Assembly (NCBI GenBank): GCA_900184925.1
Contig: FXYJ02000009.1
Coordinates: 42,629 to 106,628 of the forward strand
Reading direction: 5' to 3'
Length of the DNA: 64,000 nt
From: Ruminococcaceae bacterium HV4-5-B5C
GTDB taxonomy: Bacteria > Bacillota > Clostridia > Oscillospirales > Acutalibacteraceae
Made by a program: the position numbers and the translations under genes. Shown here piece after piece: positions 28,741 through 37,329 of this stretch. The notes beneath the pieces were generated by a model that had not been told where the DNA came from, ran no database searches, and worked only from the letters and a program-made list of their open reading frames with translations. The stretch's first letter is position 1, and every line of letters starts with the position of its first letter.

Positions 28741-29529
28741 TCAGAGATACGGATTGAACTGCTGAACAATTTCAGTTGCCCTTGTTTTACCGCGAAGCAT
28801 GCACTGCGGAACGTCTTCCCCAAGACTTACGCCGTATGTGAACGCGGCAATATAAGAATCACCCGCACCGACTGTATTCACTACCGGAACATTTTCAGAA
28901 CCCATCGTGTGGAACTGTTTGCCGTCATAAGCAAGACTGCCGTCTTTGCCGAGCATGGCAATCACCATTCCTGTGCCTTTGGCCTTCGTTTTTATCATAA
29001 AATCCCTGATATACGCATCATCCTGATCATAAGAGAAGAATGCATAATCGATGTACGGGAGAATTTCATCGTTGCTTTCCTGCTCAAGGCGCTTGGAAAA
29101 ATCATAAACCCAGATCTGCCCCGGCTGCTTGAGTTCTTTCACATAGCGATTGATTTTCGCCCAGCGTTCCGCATAAACAATATCAAAAGTCTTTACAAAC
29201 TCCGCGTCCTCCGCCGTAAGCGCAATTTCTTCCATCGCGTTTCCCTCGAAATGCAGATGCTGTTTATCGCCGTTGACAAGATCCATTGTCGCCATTCCGG
29301 TCGGGCGGTCAATTCTTTTGAGAATCCGCAGCGGAATCCCACGCTCTTTCAGACGTTCCTCCAGCGCCATTGCAAAAACGTCATTGCCAAGAACTGTCAT
29401 TTCCGTAACGTCGCCGCCCATGTCCTTATAATTCAAAGCAAAATCGATGCTGTTACCCGTCAGGTAATAGCGGTCGAGCTTATAATATACGTCAATGCAG
29501 TTGTCTGCCATTGCTATGGTTCGTTTCAT
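28741..29529 (-). CDS. frlD: PfkB carbohydrate kinase, FrlD-like (second)
   Basis: A 262-aa enzyme, the same length as E. coli FrlD (261). The start MKRTIAMADNCIDVYYKLD, signature 1 (TGNSIDFALNYKDMGGDV) and signature 2 (NTVGAGDSYIAAF) fit the fructoselysine kinase group closely. It would make a 6-phosphofructosyl amino acid, the substrate of the deglycase at 36.2-37.2 kb. It shows clear divergence from the neighbouring kinase, so the two may act on different substrates. The exact start is either this ATG or a TTG 18 nt upstream. Confidence 0.75.
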   Translation of the reverse strand: MKRTIAMADNCIDVYYKLDRYYLTGNSIDFALNYKDMGGDVTEMTVLGNDVFAMALEERLKERGIPLRILKRIDRPTGMATMDLVNGDKQHLHFEGNAMEEIALTAEDAEFVKTFDIVYAERWAKINRYVKELKQPGQIWVYDFSKRLEQESNDEILPYIDYAFFSYDQDDAYIRDFMIKTKAKGTGMVIAMLGKDGSLAYDGKQFHTMGSENVPVVNTVGAGDSYIAAFTYGVSLGEDVPQCMLRGKTRATEIVQQFNPYL

Positions 29530-29547
29530 TGCTTCACACTTTCCCAA

Positions 29548-29979
29548 TCATTCACCCATGATATAGATCATGTAGTGCCTGTTCTTCACCCCGTCATATT
29601 CACAAAAATAGATGTCCGCCGCATGTCCCAGCATCAGTTCCCCGTTCACAACGGGAAAGACGCTGCAGATGCCGGTCAGCAGTGATTTCAGATGCCCCGG
29701 AGCATTCCCCCCGATTGTGCCGTATGTCGGAAGATAATGATTATGGTTGTATGGATAATCTTCCGGAACCAGCCTGTCCAGGCCTTCCAGAAGATCTTTT
29801 TCAACGCACGGAAGACTTTCATTTACCGTGATGCCCGTCGTTGTGTGTTCTGAAATAATATAGCAGATTCCGTTGCGAATCCCGGTTTCCGCTATAAAAT
29901 CACGGACTTCAGAAGTGATTTTAATGAGCTCAAACTCCTTCTCCGCGCATACACTGTTTTCCTTTAGTCTGAACTGCAT
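29548..29979 (-). CDS. yjbQ: YjbQ family protein (UPF0047)
   Basis: A 143-aa protein of the standard YjbQ length, starting behind GGGAGGA. SEHTTTGITVNE and HNHYLPTYGTIGGNAPGHLKS are the family hallmarks and contain the His residues of the proposed active site. E. coli YjbQ has weak thiamine-phosphate synthase activity, but the natural reaction is unknown. Its place in a sugar-amine operon, 2 nt from the amidohydrolase gene, suggests a sugar or aldehyde substrate. Confidence 0.9.
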   Translation of the reverse strand: MQFRLKENSVCAEKEFELIKITSEVRDFIAETGIRNGICYIISEHTTTGITVNESLPCVEKDLLEGLDRLVPEDYPYNHNHYLPTYGTIGGNAPGHLKSLLTGICSVFPVVNGELMLGHAADIYFCEYDGVKNRHYMIYIMGE

Positions 29980-29980
29980 A

Positions 29981-30832
29981 TTAATCCTCCCGTCCCAGAA
30001 AGTGCAGGGCATTTCTGTAGTCTATTTTTTCTCTTGTCTCTTCGGTAAAATTCAGACTGTCCAGCCCCCGTTTGCTCCTTACCGGGCGGATTCTCGGGGA
30101 ATCCGAGCCGAACATAATCTTGTCTGCGATATTGTGTTCCACCCAAAGCTCACCCATATCCTCCCGGAAAACCTTATGGAAAATCTGATACGGACCGTCA
30201 AAACTCATCAGCGCCGTGTTCGTATACGCATTCGGGTATTTCATCAGCAGAGCGGCTGTCTCCTGTACCCACGGCCACCCCACATGCGTGAGGCAGATAT
30301 TGATGTCGGGGTAATCATACAGAATCTTTTCAAAGTCCGCAGGTCGTGCATATTTTGCCAAAGCATTTGTCTCCAGCGATAAGCCTGCGTGAAAGATGAT
30401 CGGCTTACCGTACTTCCGGCAAAGGTTATAGAACGCGTACAGCCTTTCATCCTCCGGACTGATCTGCAGTCTGGCGGTGTTGAGATATAACCCGGAAAGT
30501 TTCAAATCAGCAAAGGCTCTCTCCAGTTCCTGTGCAGCGTTCCTGTTGCGCGGGTCAGCGGATGCGAAGCCGATGAACATATCCGGTTCAAGTTCCACCA
30601 GCTTTGCAATATCATCATTTGAGATCTCCGCTGTGCCGGTATGATAGGAGCAGTCGGACGGAAGCAGAAAGACCTTTTGAATATCGGCAAGACCGAACTG
30701 CTTCTTCAACAGACTGATATTTGCCGGTTTCATCAGATGATAGTTCATATTGTCGCAACGTTTTTGAAAGGCTTCTCCATTTTCACAAATCGGTGCAAAC
30801 AGCGCCGGTCTGACATGTGTGTCAATTACCAT
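29981..30832 (-). CDS. Amidohydrolase family TIM-barrel protein (PF04909-like)
   Basis: A 283-aa protein. IDTHVRP near the N-terminus keeps only one His of the usual HxH pair. IIFHAG, CLTHVGWPW and FGSDSPR supply the later metal-binding His and Asp. It belongs to the ACMSD/4-oxalomesaconate type, which includes decarboxylases, hydratases and lactonases. Its position between the FGGY kinase and yjbQ suggests action on a sugar acid or lactone; this is inferred only. Confidence 0.78.
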   Translation of the reverse strand: MVIDTHVRPALFAPICENGEAFQKRCDNMNYHLMKPANISLLKKQFGLADIQKVFLLPSDCSYHTGTAEISNDDIAKLVELEPDMFIGFASADPRNRNAAQELERAFADLKLSGLYLNTARLQISPEDERLYAFYNLCRKYGKPIIFHAGLSLETNALAKYARPADFEKILYDYPDINICLTHVGWPWVQETAALLMKYPNAYTNTALMSFDGPYQIFHKVFREDMGELWVEHNIADKIMFGSDSPRIRPVRSKRGLDSLNFTEETREKIDYRNALHFLGRED

Positions 30833-30865
30833 TTTGCCTCCTTAAAATCCGTTTTTACCCGCCTG

Positions 30866-32410
30866 TCAGTTCCGGTTCCGATGCATCAGGTCTTTATTTT
30901 TAAGGTAAAGCTGCCTGTAAATCTCATAATGCTCCTGATAATACTTATGGTTTTCCGCATCAGGCTGAAGGACTTTTCCCGTCGGCAGTGCCTTTTTCAG
31001 TTCATGGAAATCCTTCAGAACACCGGCTCCGATCGCGGCCATCATGGCGTCGCCGAACGAGGAACACTGGTACGTCTCCGGGATATAAACCGGCATTCCG
31101 GCCATGTCACAGATGATGTGCATCCAGGTACTGTTTCTGGTTCCTCCGCCTGCGGTTATGATCGTTTGCGGGGGTACTCCCATTTCACCGAACAGCAGAA
31201 GATGCTGATAAACGGAATAACTGACTGCTTCCAGCGCTGCCCGGTTAATCTCTTTTCTGCCGTGGGAGCCTCTTAAGCCAAAGAGAATCCCCTGTGCCAG
31301 AGGGTCCTGAATCGGACTTCTTTCTCCGTAAATATACGGCAGCATCATCAGCCCGTCGGACCCGGCTTCGACTTCACCGGCCTCCCTCGCCATCACAGCA
31401 TACGCATTCTCACCGCCGTTTTTCTCGTCAGCCAGCTCTTTCGCGTAAAAAACATCCCGTACCCAGCGGGTCAGCGTACCTGCGGCGTTCGTTCCATCGC
31501 CGAGGCAGAATGTTCCGGGAACAGTAAAAACCTTCCCACCTTTGATGCAGCCGTTCCCGTCGGCAGATTTATAGTCTCCCATAAAGTGATCGGTCAGGTA
31601 ATAGAAAAACATGGAGGAACCGAACTGGAAGAACACGGTTCCGGGCTCAACCAGCCCCACGCTGATCGACTCCGAGGTGGAATCTCCCGTTCCGGTAATA
31701 ACCGGGGTTCCTGCGGCCAGCCCGGTTTCCCTTGCGGCGGCTGCAGTAACCTGTCCCGCAATTTCTGTGGAACAGGCGGCTTCGGCTACCTGATCTGGCC
31801 GACAGTACACTCCGATTTCGTCTTCATTGACGCTTCCGTCTGCATGATAAAGCGGCCGGAACGAACCTTTGGCGAGGAACTGATCAATCACATATCTTCC
31901 TGTCAGCTTAGCGGTAATATAAGAGCTTCCCGTCAGGAACTTTGCCGTCTTCCCGTAGATCTCCGGCTCATGTCTTTTTATCCAGAGAATCTTTGTGGCC
32001 GTATCCCCCGTGCAGATCGGATGGCCAAACAGCCGGTGCGCCTTTTCTTCGCCGTAGTATTGCGTAAGCCATTCAATTTCTTCGGATGCCCTGGCATCTA
32101 TCCCGTACAGAATAGCCGGTCTGAGCGGGTTGCAGTTTTCATCCACCGGCAGACAGTCCGTTCCAAGCGTGCTCGCACCCACACAGGCAATCTGCTGCGG
32201 ATTGATTTTGCCTGCGCAGATGAGCTCTTTGGAGATTTTACAGAAATCCCCCCACCAGTCTTTCTCCGCATCATGCTCAAACCATCCGGGTTTCGGATTC
32301 ATCATTGAGTGAGGAACCGAATAGTCGGCAACGACATGAAACGCTTCATCAAGAAGCATTCCTCTCGATTCAAATGTTCCGATGTCGATTCCCATGAAAT
32401 ATGTTTTCAT
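30866..32410 (-). CDS. FGGY-family carbohydrate kinase
   Basis: A 514-aa kinase of typical FGGY length. The N-terminal ATPase motif GIDIGTFESRGMLLD, the middle VITGTGDSTSESISVGL, and the C-terminal AGGGTRNSTWMHIICDMAGMPV are all present. It resembles xylulokinase and YgcE-like kinases; the sugar specificity cannot be read from the sequence. It lies between the btpA-like gene and the amidohydrolase, and brings a third carbohydrate kinase to this locus. Confidence 0.88.
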   Translation of the reverse strand: MKTYFMGIDIGTFESRGMLLDEAFHVVADYSVPHSMMNPKPGWFEHDAEKDWWGDFCKISKELICAGKINPQQIACVGASTLGTDCLPVDENCNPLRPAILYGIDARASEEIEWLTQYYGEEKAHRLFGHPICTGDTATKILWIKRHEPEIYGKTAKFLTGSSYITAKLTGRYVIDQFLAKGSFRPLYHADGSVNEDEIGVYCRPDQVAEAACSTEIAGQVTAAAARETGLAAGTPVITGTGDSTSESISVGLVEPGTVFFQFGSSMFFYYLTDHFMGDYKSADGNGCIKGGKVFTVPGTFCLGDGTNAAGTLTRWVRDVFYAKELADEKNGGENAYAVMAREAGEVEAGSDGLMMLPYIYGERSPIQDPLAQGILFGLRGSHGRKEINRAALEAVSYSVYQHLLLFGEMGVPPQTIITAGGGTRNSTWMHIICDMAGMPVYIPETYQCSSFGDAMMAAIGAGVLKDFHELKKALPTGKVLQPDAENHKYYQEHYEIYRQLYLKNKDLMHRNRN

Positions 32411-32419
32411 AACTCCGCC

Positions 32420-33229
32420 TTACTTTTCCCGTCTGATGTTCTGTACGATCTGCATGAAGCTCCGTACTCTCTCTTCATCGACGCGGCCGTTGAATAATCC
32501 GTCCTTTTTGAAGGCGGTCCCCATGCAGACACCGTCACAGTACTGCAGTTTTTCCCTTACGTTCTGATGATTGCATCCGGTATTGCAGAACACCGGAACG
32601 CCATCCGGGGCTGCCGCTTCATGAACTTTCTTCAGGTTCAGATCATCCGGCTCTTTCCCGGCGTCCGCGCCGGACACGCAAAGGCCGTCGGCAAAGCCGC
32701 CGAACATAATGGATTTTGCAACAACCTGAATATCACGGTCTACGAGATAGCTGTCGGATTCCGGATTTACCTTGAACAGAAGCTTCATGTTTTCCGCACC
32801 GAGTGCTTTTCGGCGGCGGACAGCTTCTCCACTGTTGGAAACATAGATGCCATACTCCCCCATATATGCCCCGGAAAAACAGCTGCGGGCAAATCCGGCT
32901 CCCACCGCCGCACCGAGGTCTATGGTGGCAATCGGGTTTTTGACTACGTTTACGCCAAACGGAATTCTGATATCATTTTTCAGTGCTCCGATGATATAGG
33001 CCATTGCTGAAATTGTTGCGACATCGACCACCGGCTGATAAGGAAGACTGAATTCATTTGCAATCAGCACTCCATCTACTCCGCCGTTCTGAAGTGCCTT
33101 CAAATCCTGCGCTGCATGATCAACAACCGTATTCATATCTCCGCAAAATCCGGGGTCATCCGGAAGCGCATCCAGATGAAGCAGTGCAATAATAGGTTTG
33201 TTAACTCCGAACATTTCCTGTGTCCACAT
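32420..33229 (-). CDS. BtpA/SgcQ family TIM-barrel protein
   Basis: A 269-aa protein starting MWTQEMFGVNKPIIALLHLDALP. The BtpA/SgcQ signature is clear: GVDGVLIANEFS, FGVNVVKNP, GAGFARSCFSGAYMGEYGI, and a final CDGVCMGTAFKKDG. BtpA was first linked to photosystem I stability in cyanobacteria, but homologues such as SgcQ occur in sugar operons of non-photosynthetic bacteria, with unknown activity. The fold suggests a phosphosugar enzyme. Only about 10 nt separate it from the FGGY kinase gene. Confidence 0.88.
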   Translation of the reverse strand: MWTQEMFGVNKPIIALLHLDALPDDPGFCGDMNTVVDHAAQDLKALQNGGVDGVLIANEFSLPYQPVVDVATISAMAYIIGALKNDIRIPFGVNVVKNPIATIDLGAAVGAGFARSCFSGAYMGEYGIYVSNSGEAVRRRKALGAENMKLLFKVNPESDSYLVDRDIQVVAKSIMFGGFADGLCVSGADAGKEPDDLNLKKVHEAAAPDGVPVFCNTGCNHQNVREKLQYCDGVCMGTAFKKDGLFNGRVDEERVRSFMQIVQNIRREK

Positions 33230-33234
33230 AATTG

Positions 33235-34062
33235 TTATCCTCTCCAATAATCAAGCTCATCCGTGTTTTCGCTCAGCCACTTCACGCAGCCATCAATCGC
33301 TTTATCCGGATTCCCGTAATAACGGCGGTCGCAAATCTCGAAGGATACGGTTCCCTGATAGTCATTTTTCTTCAGGTCTTCGTAGTATTTTTTCATTGGG
33401 AAGTCCGCATCTCCCGGAACGGTATGCCCACGGTCGTTAAAATGAACATGCTGGAGTTTATTCCCCAGATTTTTGAAATAATCGTCAACCGTTTCCCCGG
33501 CGTAGGTCATCTGGTCCATGTCAACCATGCCGACCACATTCGGAGAATCGATTTCGCGGATCATTTTTGCAAGATCCCTGCTGGTGATCAGAACATTTGT
33601 TGTTGTTGTTTTCAGTTCCTCAAGAAGCAGAGTGATACCCTTACGCTCGCAATATGCAGCTAACGTACTCAGGGATTCCCTGCAGTATTTCCACGCCTCT
33701 TCGGCAGGCATATCGAAATAGCCGAATCCGGTACTGATCTGTACCTTCGGGCATCCGAGAAATTCCGCCGTATCAATGGCCCTCTGGTAATAACGAATGG
33801 ATGATTCTCTTGTCAGATCATCCTGCGTACAGAAGTTTACCGGGTATACACAGTTCTCAGGAGTCATCGCCATAACGGAAAGGCCGCGCTCTTTTATCTC
33901 CCGGTCCAGCTTCAGCAGGCGGCTGAGCGGGTAATCAAACAGATTCAGCTGCGGTGCGGAACAGTAAAGATCAATACTGTCAAAAGGAGAAGCCGCCGCC
34001 TTATCCAGAAATTTTTCCAGAGAATAGCGAAGGTAGTGATAATTCATGGGTGCAAGCTTCAT
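33235..34062 (-). CDS. frlC: Sugar epimerase/isomerase, FrlC-like
   Basis: A 275-aa TIM-barrel protein, matching E. coli FrlC (276). It starts at MKLAPMNYHYLRYSLE with AGGAGG upstream. The AP-endonuclease-2/xylose isomerase pattern has metal ligands in LLLEELKTT, VGMVDMDQM, HVHFNDRG and VSFEICDRR. FrlC interconverts fructoselysine and psicoselysine at C3. It is the first gene after the carrier terminator and 5 nt upstream of the btpA-like gene, so it leads the 9-gene minus-strand operon. Confidence 0.8.
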   Translation of the reverse strand: MKLAPMNYHYLRYSLEKFLDKAAASPFDSIDLYCSAPQLNLFDYPLSRLLKLDREIKERGLSVMAMTPENCVYPVNFCTQDDLTRESSIRYYQRAIDTAEFLGCPKVQISTGFGYFDMPAEEAWKYCRESLSTLAAYCERKGITLLLEELKTTTTNVLITSRDLAKMIREIDSPNVVGMVDMDQMTYAGETVDDYFKNLGNKLQHVHFNDRGHTVPGDADFPMKKYYEDLKKNDYQGTVSFEICDRRYYGNPDKAIDGCVKWLSENTDELDYWRG

Positions 34063-34201
34063 GGTAAGAACCTCCTGCCTGATCAATTATCTTTTTATCT
34101 ATCTGAATGACATGCGTCACAGATTTTCAATTCCGTTCGCTGCATTTCCCAGACAACACCGCACGGTGGATACATCTGTGAATCAGCGGTTTGTGTTTTA
34201 G

Positions 34202-34252
34202 AAAAAAAGACTGCAGGTCGTCTCTGTGCAGGCAGTGACAGTCTGCAGTCTT
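34202..34252 (-). terminator. Terminator between dcu carrier and frlC operon
   Basis: A 10-bp stem (AAGACTGCAG/CTGCAGTCTT) followed on the minus strand by TTTTTTTC. It separates the carrier gene from the frlC-led operon, so the latter needs its own promoter or readthrough. Confidence 0.85.
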
Positions 34253-34272
34253 ATCAATCCAATGCCTATGTC

Positions 34273-35598
34273 TTAATAAACAATTGCTCCAAGTCCAATC
34301 GCCGTCAATACAGAAACAACTGTACAGACAAGCCCCGGAACCATGTAACTGTGGTTCAAAACATATTTACCGATTTTAGTTGTTCCTGCGGAGTCAAAAG
34401 CAAGAGCAGCTACGCACTGTCCGGACGCCGGGATGAAGAAGTTTGCATTTGCACACATCCAACCCGCAATCAGGATATTGGCCGGAAGGTGCAGCGCAAT
34501 TCCAATCGGAATCATGATCATTGTTGTAGAGGACTGACTGGTTGTAATTGCGCCGACAATAAAGACGGCAATGATGTAAATCCATGGATATCTGTTTGTC
34601 AGAGCAGACATGTTATCCGTAATGAACTTGGACTGGTCCCCGATGAAGGTATTGACAAGCCAGCAGAGGCCGAATGCAAGTACCACTGCAAACATACCTG
34701 TCTTGAATATGGGTGCGTCAAGCATCTTGTTGCTGTCGATTTTGCAGGCCACGACCATTGCTGCTGCTGCAATCAGCATAAACATTTCAATAACGGCCGT
34801 CAGCGGAAGAGTGGTTTTGTCCGCAAATCTCGGGAGAACCATTTTGCTCAGTGCGCCCATCAGAACGATGGCCACCATAGCGGTGAGGAAGATGGCGACG
34901 GATACTTTTTCATTCCTTGTAGCAGGCTTGTAGGTATGCTCTTTCTTGGAGAAATCTTCAATTTCCCCGGCCGCTACACGGCGCTGGAACTCAGGGTCGT
35001 CGGCAAGCTCCCTGCCCTTTTTCATAACCGATAATGCTGCGGCGACTGTCCCGAGCAGGGTAGCCGGAATCGCAACAATCAGCAAAGAAAACAGATTGAT
35101 CTGAGAAGCATACGGCGATTCTGCCACAAACCCTAACGTTGCAACCGTTGCCGCCGAAATAGGGCAGGCAGTAATTGCAAACTGTGATGAAACAATAGAA
35201 GCCGAAATAGGACGCTCCGGACGAACTCCCGTATCGATGGCAATCTCGTTAATAACCGGAAGCAAACTGTAGACGATGTGGCCGGTTCCGCACATGAAAG
35301 TGAAAAGCCAGGCAACGATTGGCGCCATAATTGTGATCATCTTCGGGTTCCTGCGAAGCACCTTCTCGGCGATACGGACCATGAAGTCCAGCCCGCCGCA
35401 GGCCTGCAGTGTAGACGATGCACAGATAACGGCGATCATGATCAGGATAACGGTTACCGGCGGATCGGACGGCTTTACATGAAGAATAAATACAAGAACA
35501 AACATGCCGACGCCGCCCGCCATGGCAAGGAACGTTCCACCCTTTCGTACACCCCAGAAGATAATCAGCATTACAATTAACAGTTCAATCCAAAACAT
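34273..35598 (-). CDS. Dcu-family anaerobic C4-dicarboxylate-type transporter
   Basis: A 441-aa membrane protein with ~11 hydrophobic helices, starting MFWIELLIVMLIIFWGVRKGG behind GAGGAGGAA. It matches DcuA/DcuB along its length: QACGGLDFMVRIAEKVLRRNPK, then GTGHIVYSLLPVINEIA, RPERPISASIVSSQFAITACPISAA, and the C-terminal TSQSSTTMIMIPIG. Classical members exchange fumarate, aspartate or succinate. In this locus it may carry a fructosyl amino acid, perhaps fructose-aspartate or fructose-asparagine, since a Dcu-like carrier (FraA) serves the fructose-asparagine locus of Salmonella as I recall it. Confidence 0.85.
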   Translation of the reverse strand: MFWIELLIVMLIIFWGVRKGGTFLAMAGGVGMFVLVFILHVKPSDPPVTVILIMIAVICASSTLQACGGLDFMVRIAEKVLRRNPKMITIMAPIVAWLFTFMCGTGHIVYSLLPVINEIAIDTGVRPERPISASIVSSQFAITACPISAATVATLGFVAESPYASQINLFSLLIVAIPATLLGTVAAALSVMKKGRELADDPEFQRRVAAGEIEDFSKKEHTYKPATRNEKVSVAIFLTAMVAIVLMGALSKMVLPRFADKTTLPLTAVIEMFMLIAAAAMVVACKIDSNKMLDAPIFKTGMFAVVLAFGLCWLVNTFIGDQSKFITDNMSALTNRYPWIYIIAVFIVGAITTSQSSTTMIMIPIGIALHLPANILIAGWMCANANFFIPASGQCVAALAFDSAGTTKIGKYVLNHSYMVPGLVCTVVSVLTAIGLGAIVY

Positions 35599-35706
35599 AA
35601 AGTTCCTCCTCAAACTTCACTCGAAAATTCTGCCACTGGCATATGAGAATGGCGCGCACATCTCATATAGAATACCAAAGCAATTATCCGTCTCGGGTGC
35701 ATAGTT

Positions 35707-35721
35707 TGTATTGCTTTGTAT
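35707..35721 (-). promoter_or_regulatory. Candidate GntR operator in carrier leader
   Basis: Two TGTAT copies exactly 10 bp apart (ATACA-N5-ATACA on the minus strand), 9 nt downstream of the -10 box of the carrier promoter. The same repeat sits in the deglycase promoter. Confidence 0.55.
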
Positions 35722-35729
35722 CTAACACA

Positions 35730-35757
35730 ATTATAGACTATTTTCCGCTTAAGTCAA
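35730..35757 (-). promoter_or_regulatory. SigA-type promoter of dcu carrier
   Basis: On the minus strand TTGACT, 16 nt, TATAAT, about 130 nt before the carrier ATG. Confidence 0.8.
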
Positions 35758-35810
35758 TGCACTTTTGTATTTTTGATATTTTTTACAAGTTTAAACATAT
35801 TAATTTGTAT

Positions 35811-35827
35811 TGTATTACGATAATACA
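35811..35827. promoter_or_regulatory. 17-bp palindrome, possible second operator
   Basis: TGTATTA-CGA-TAATACA, a perfect 7-bp inverted repeat with a 3-nt centre, in the deglycase-carrier gap and sharing the TGTATTA core with the sites near the regulator. Confidence 0.45.
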
Positions 35828-35929
35828 TTTCAAGATCGCCGCTCAAACAACCAAAACGCTGCAGTACATTGCCGCTTCAGAAAACAGTATGGAATCCGAT
35901 CAAATAAACTGACAAAAAGAGAGAGTCAT

Positions 35930-36115
35930 CGAATCTCCGATAAAATGAATGGCGATGCGGACATTCAAAAGAGGAGGGATCCAATGACTCAGAAAAGGGC
36001 GAAGCGGTTCAATCCAATCGTCTTACGGGGCAAAAATCAAAGGTCTTGCCGACACTCGCATTGGCCATTATTCGCAGTGGCTTCCCATACAGACGGCCGG
36101 ATCTGCGGATAAAGA
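35930..36115 (+). pseudogene. Possible transposase (IS3-type OrfA) remnant in 584-bp gap
   Basis: The 35599-36182 gap has no intact gene. At 35984 an ATG with GAGGAGGG upstream opens MTQKRAKRFNP, which resembles the N-terminus of IS3-family OrfA proteins, but the frame then loses similarity and stops at about 36110. A shifted frame remains open with protein-like sequence (KIKGLADTRIGHYSQW). It may be an eroded insertion or chance; no terminal repeats were identified. Confidence 0.25.
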
Positions 36116-36182
36116 ATTCCATATTCGGAGGTGCGGAAGCCTGCCGAAAACAAGATAACGCAAAGTCAGGGTTTCGCCTGCA

Positions 36183-37193
36183 TTAATACTCAACCTGCCA
36201 CATATAGCGACGGGTTGTCAGCGGATGCTTCCGTTCTGAAGCCAGCTCATGATTATAAATCGGGTACACATTGTTAAACAGCGAATGGTTGAAGTAATCG
36301 ATCACAGAAGCATCAATTGTAGAAAGGCCGAGTTCCTTTGCATCCAGTACCTCAATGCGCTTCGCATACTTTTTCAAAAATGTCAGGCATCTTTCATCCA
36401 GTTCACGGGTAGAACCCTCAGAAATCTGGATCATAAACGGGCGATTTGCATCCGTCACCTCAAATGGCCCATGAAAATATTCCCCTGTATGGATGCTGCT
36501 GGAGTTTAGCCACTGCATTTCCATGAAGATGCAGACACACTCCATATATGCAGCGCCATATCCGGCACCGCTGCCCATGGTATAAATAAAGTTGTCGTTT
36601 TTATACTCTCTGGCAAATGCAACCGCGCGGTCCGCCACCTGCGCCCGTGCTTTTTTAATAATGCCAGTGATCCTGCCGACACCCTCATAGAATTTGTCGT
36701 AATGCTCATAGCCCTCGATCTGATTTACGGTTTCCACGGCAACAAGCAGTGCGCAGATGGTTTTTTCGCCGGCATAATCAATATCTCCGGCCAGATGATC
36801 CGGGCTTGCATCGAACGTATAGCGGACGACGTAATCACCGTACTGGATGATCTCGGATTCCTCAAGCCATGTCAGAATAATTACTGCTGCTCCCATTTCC
36901 CTGCCAAGTTTTGCAGCGGCAATTGTTTCAGGCGTATTTCCTTTGTGGCAGGCCAGACAGAGAATAGAATTTTTCCCGAATCCCTTCGGGGTGCTGTGAA
37001 CAAATTCACTGCTGTTGATTAATGCAGATTGAATGCTTACGCCTTCCTGTTCCATAAAAATATGTGCCGGATAAAGCGCACCCAGAGATCCGCCGCAGCC
37101 TACGAAGTAAAGGGACTTCACTCCGCCTTTGTCTTGTCTGCTTTCAATAATTTCTGCAATAATGTCTTTGATATCCTTACTCGTGTATTCCAT
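36183..37193 (-). CDS. frlB: SIS-domain fructosyl-amino-acid 6-phosphate deglycase (FrlB/FraB-like)
   Basis: A 336-aa protein, as long as FrlB (340). Two SIS domains: the first has YFVGCGGSLGALYPAHIF and CLACHKGNTPETIAAA, the second GSGAGYGAAYMECVCIFMEMQW followed by HTGEYFHGPFEV, where Glu and His match the acid-base residues of the FrlB/FraB/GlmS-isomerase group. It would split 6-phosphofructosyl amino acids into glucose 6-phosphate and the free amino acid. It is divergent from the GntR gene and has an operator-like repeat inside its promoter. Confidence 0.82.
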   Translation of the reverse strand: MEYTSKDIKDIIAEIIESRQDKGGVKSLYFVGCGGSLGALYPAHIFMEQEGVSIQSALINSSEFVHSTPKGFGKNSILCLACHKGNTPETIAAAKLGREMGAAVIILTWLEESEIIQYGDYVVRYTFDASPDHLAGDIDYAGEKTICALLVAVETVNQIEGYEHYDKFYEGVGRITGIIKKARAQVADRAVAFAREYKNDNFIYTMGSGAGYGAAYMECVCIFMEMQWLNSSSIHTGEYFHGPFEVTDANRPFMIQISEGSTRELDERCLTFLKKYAKRIEVLDAKELGLSTIDASVIDYFNHSLFNNVYPIYNHELASERKHPLTTRRYMWQVEY

Positions 37194-37244
37194 TTTTCTC
37201 TTCTCCTTGTTGAATTGGTATCTCTATGTCTCTTTATATAATTT

Positions 37245-37268
37245 AATACAATATAATACATTTGTCAA
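37245..37268 (-). promoter_or_regulatory. frlB promoter with embedded ATACA direct repeat
   Basis: On the minus strand TTGACA (37263-37268) is followed by a 17-nt spacer and a TAAATT -10 candidate. The fwd-strand AATACA copies at 37245-37250 and 37255-37260 lie in and around the spacer, 10 bp apart. A repressor bound there would block RNA polymerase. Confidence 0.6.
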
Positions 37269-37329
37269 TGGGTATTTCCCATTCTTCTAAAATAAGCAAT
37301 TATGTGTATACAAAGAAACGCAAATGTAT

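Noticed and set aside
29548..29979. YjbQ as evidence for thiamine biosynthesis here
   Set aside because: No thi genes are nearby; the gene is embedded in a sugar operon, and the thiamine-phosphate activity of the family is weak and secondary.
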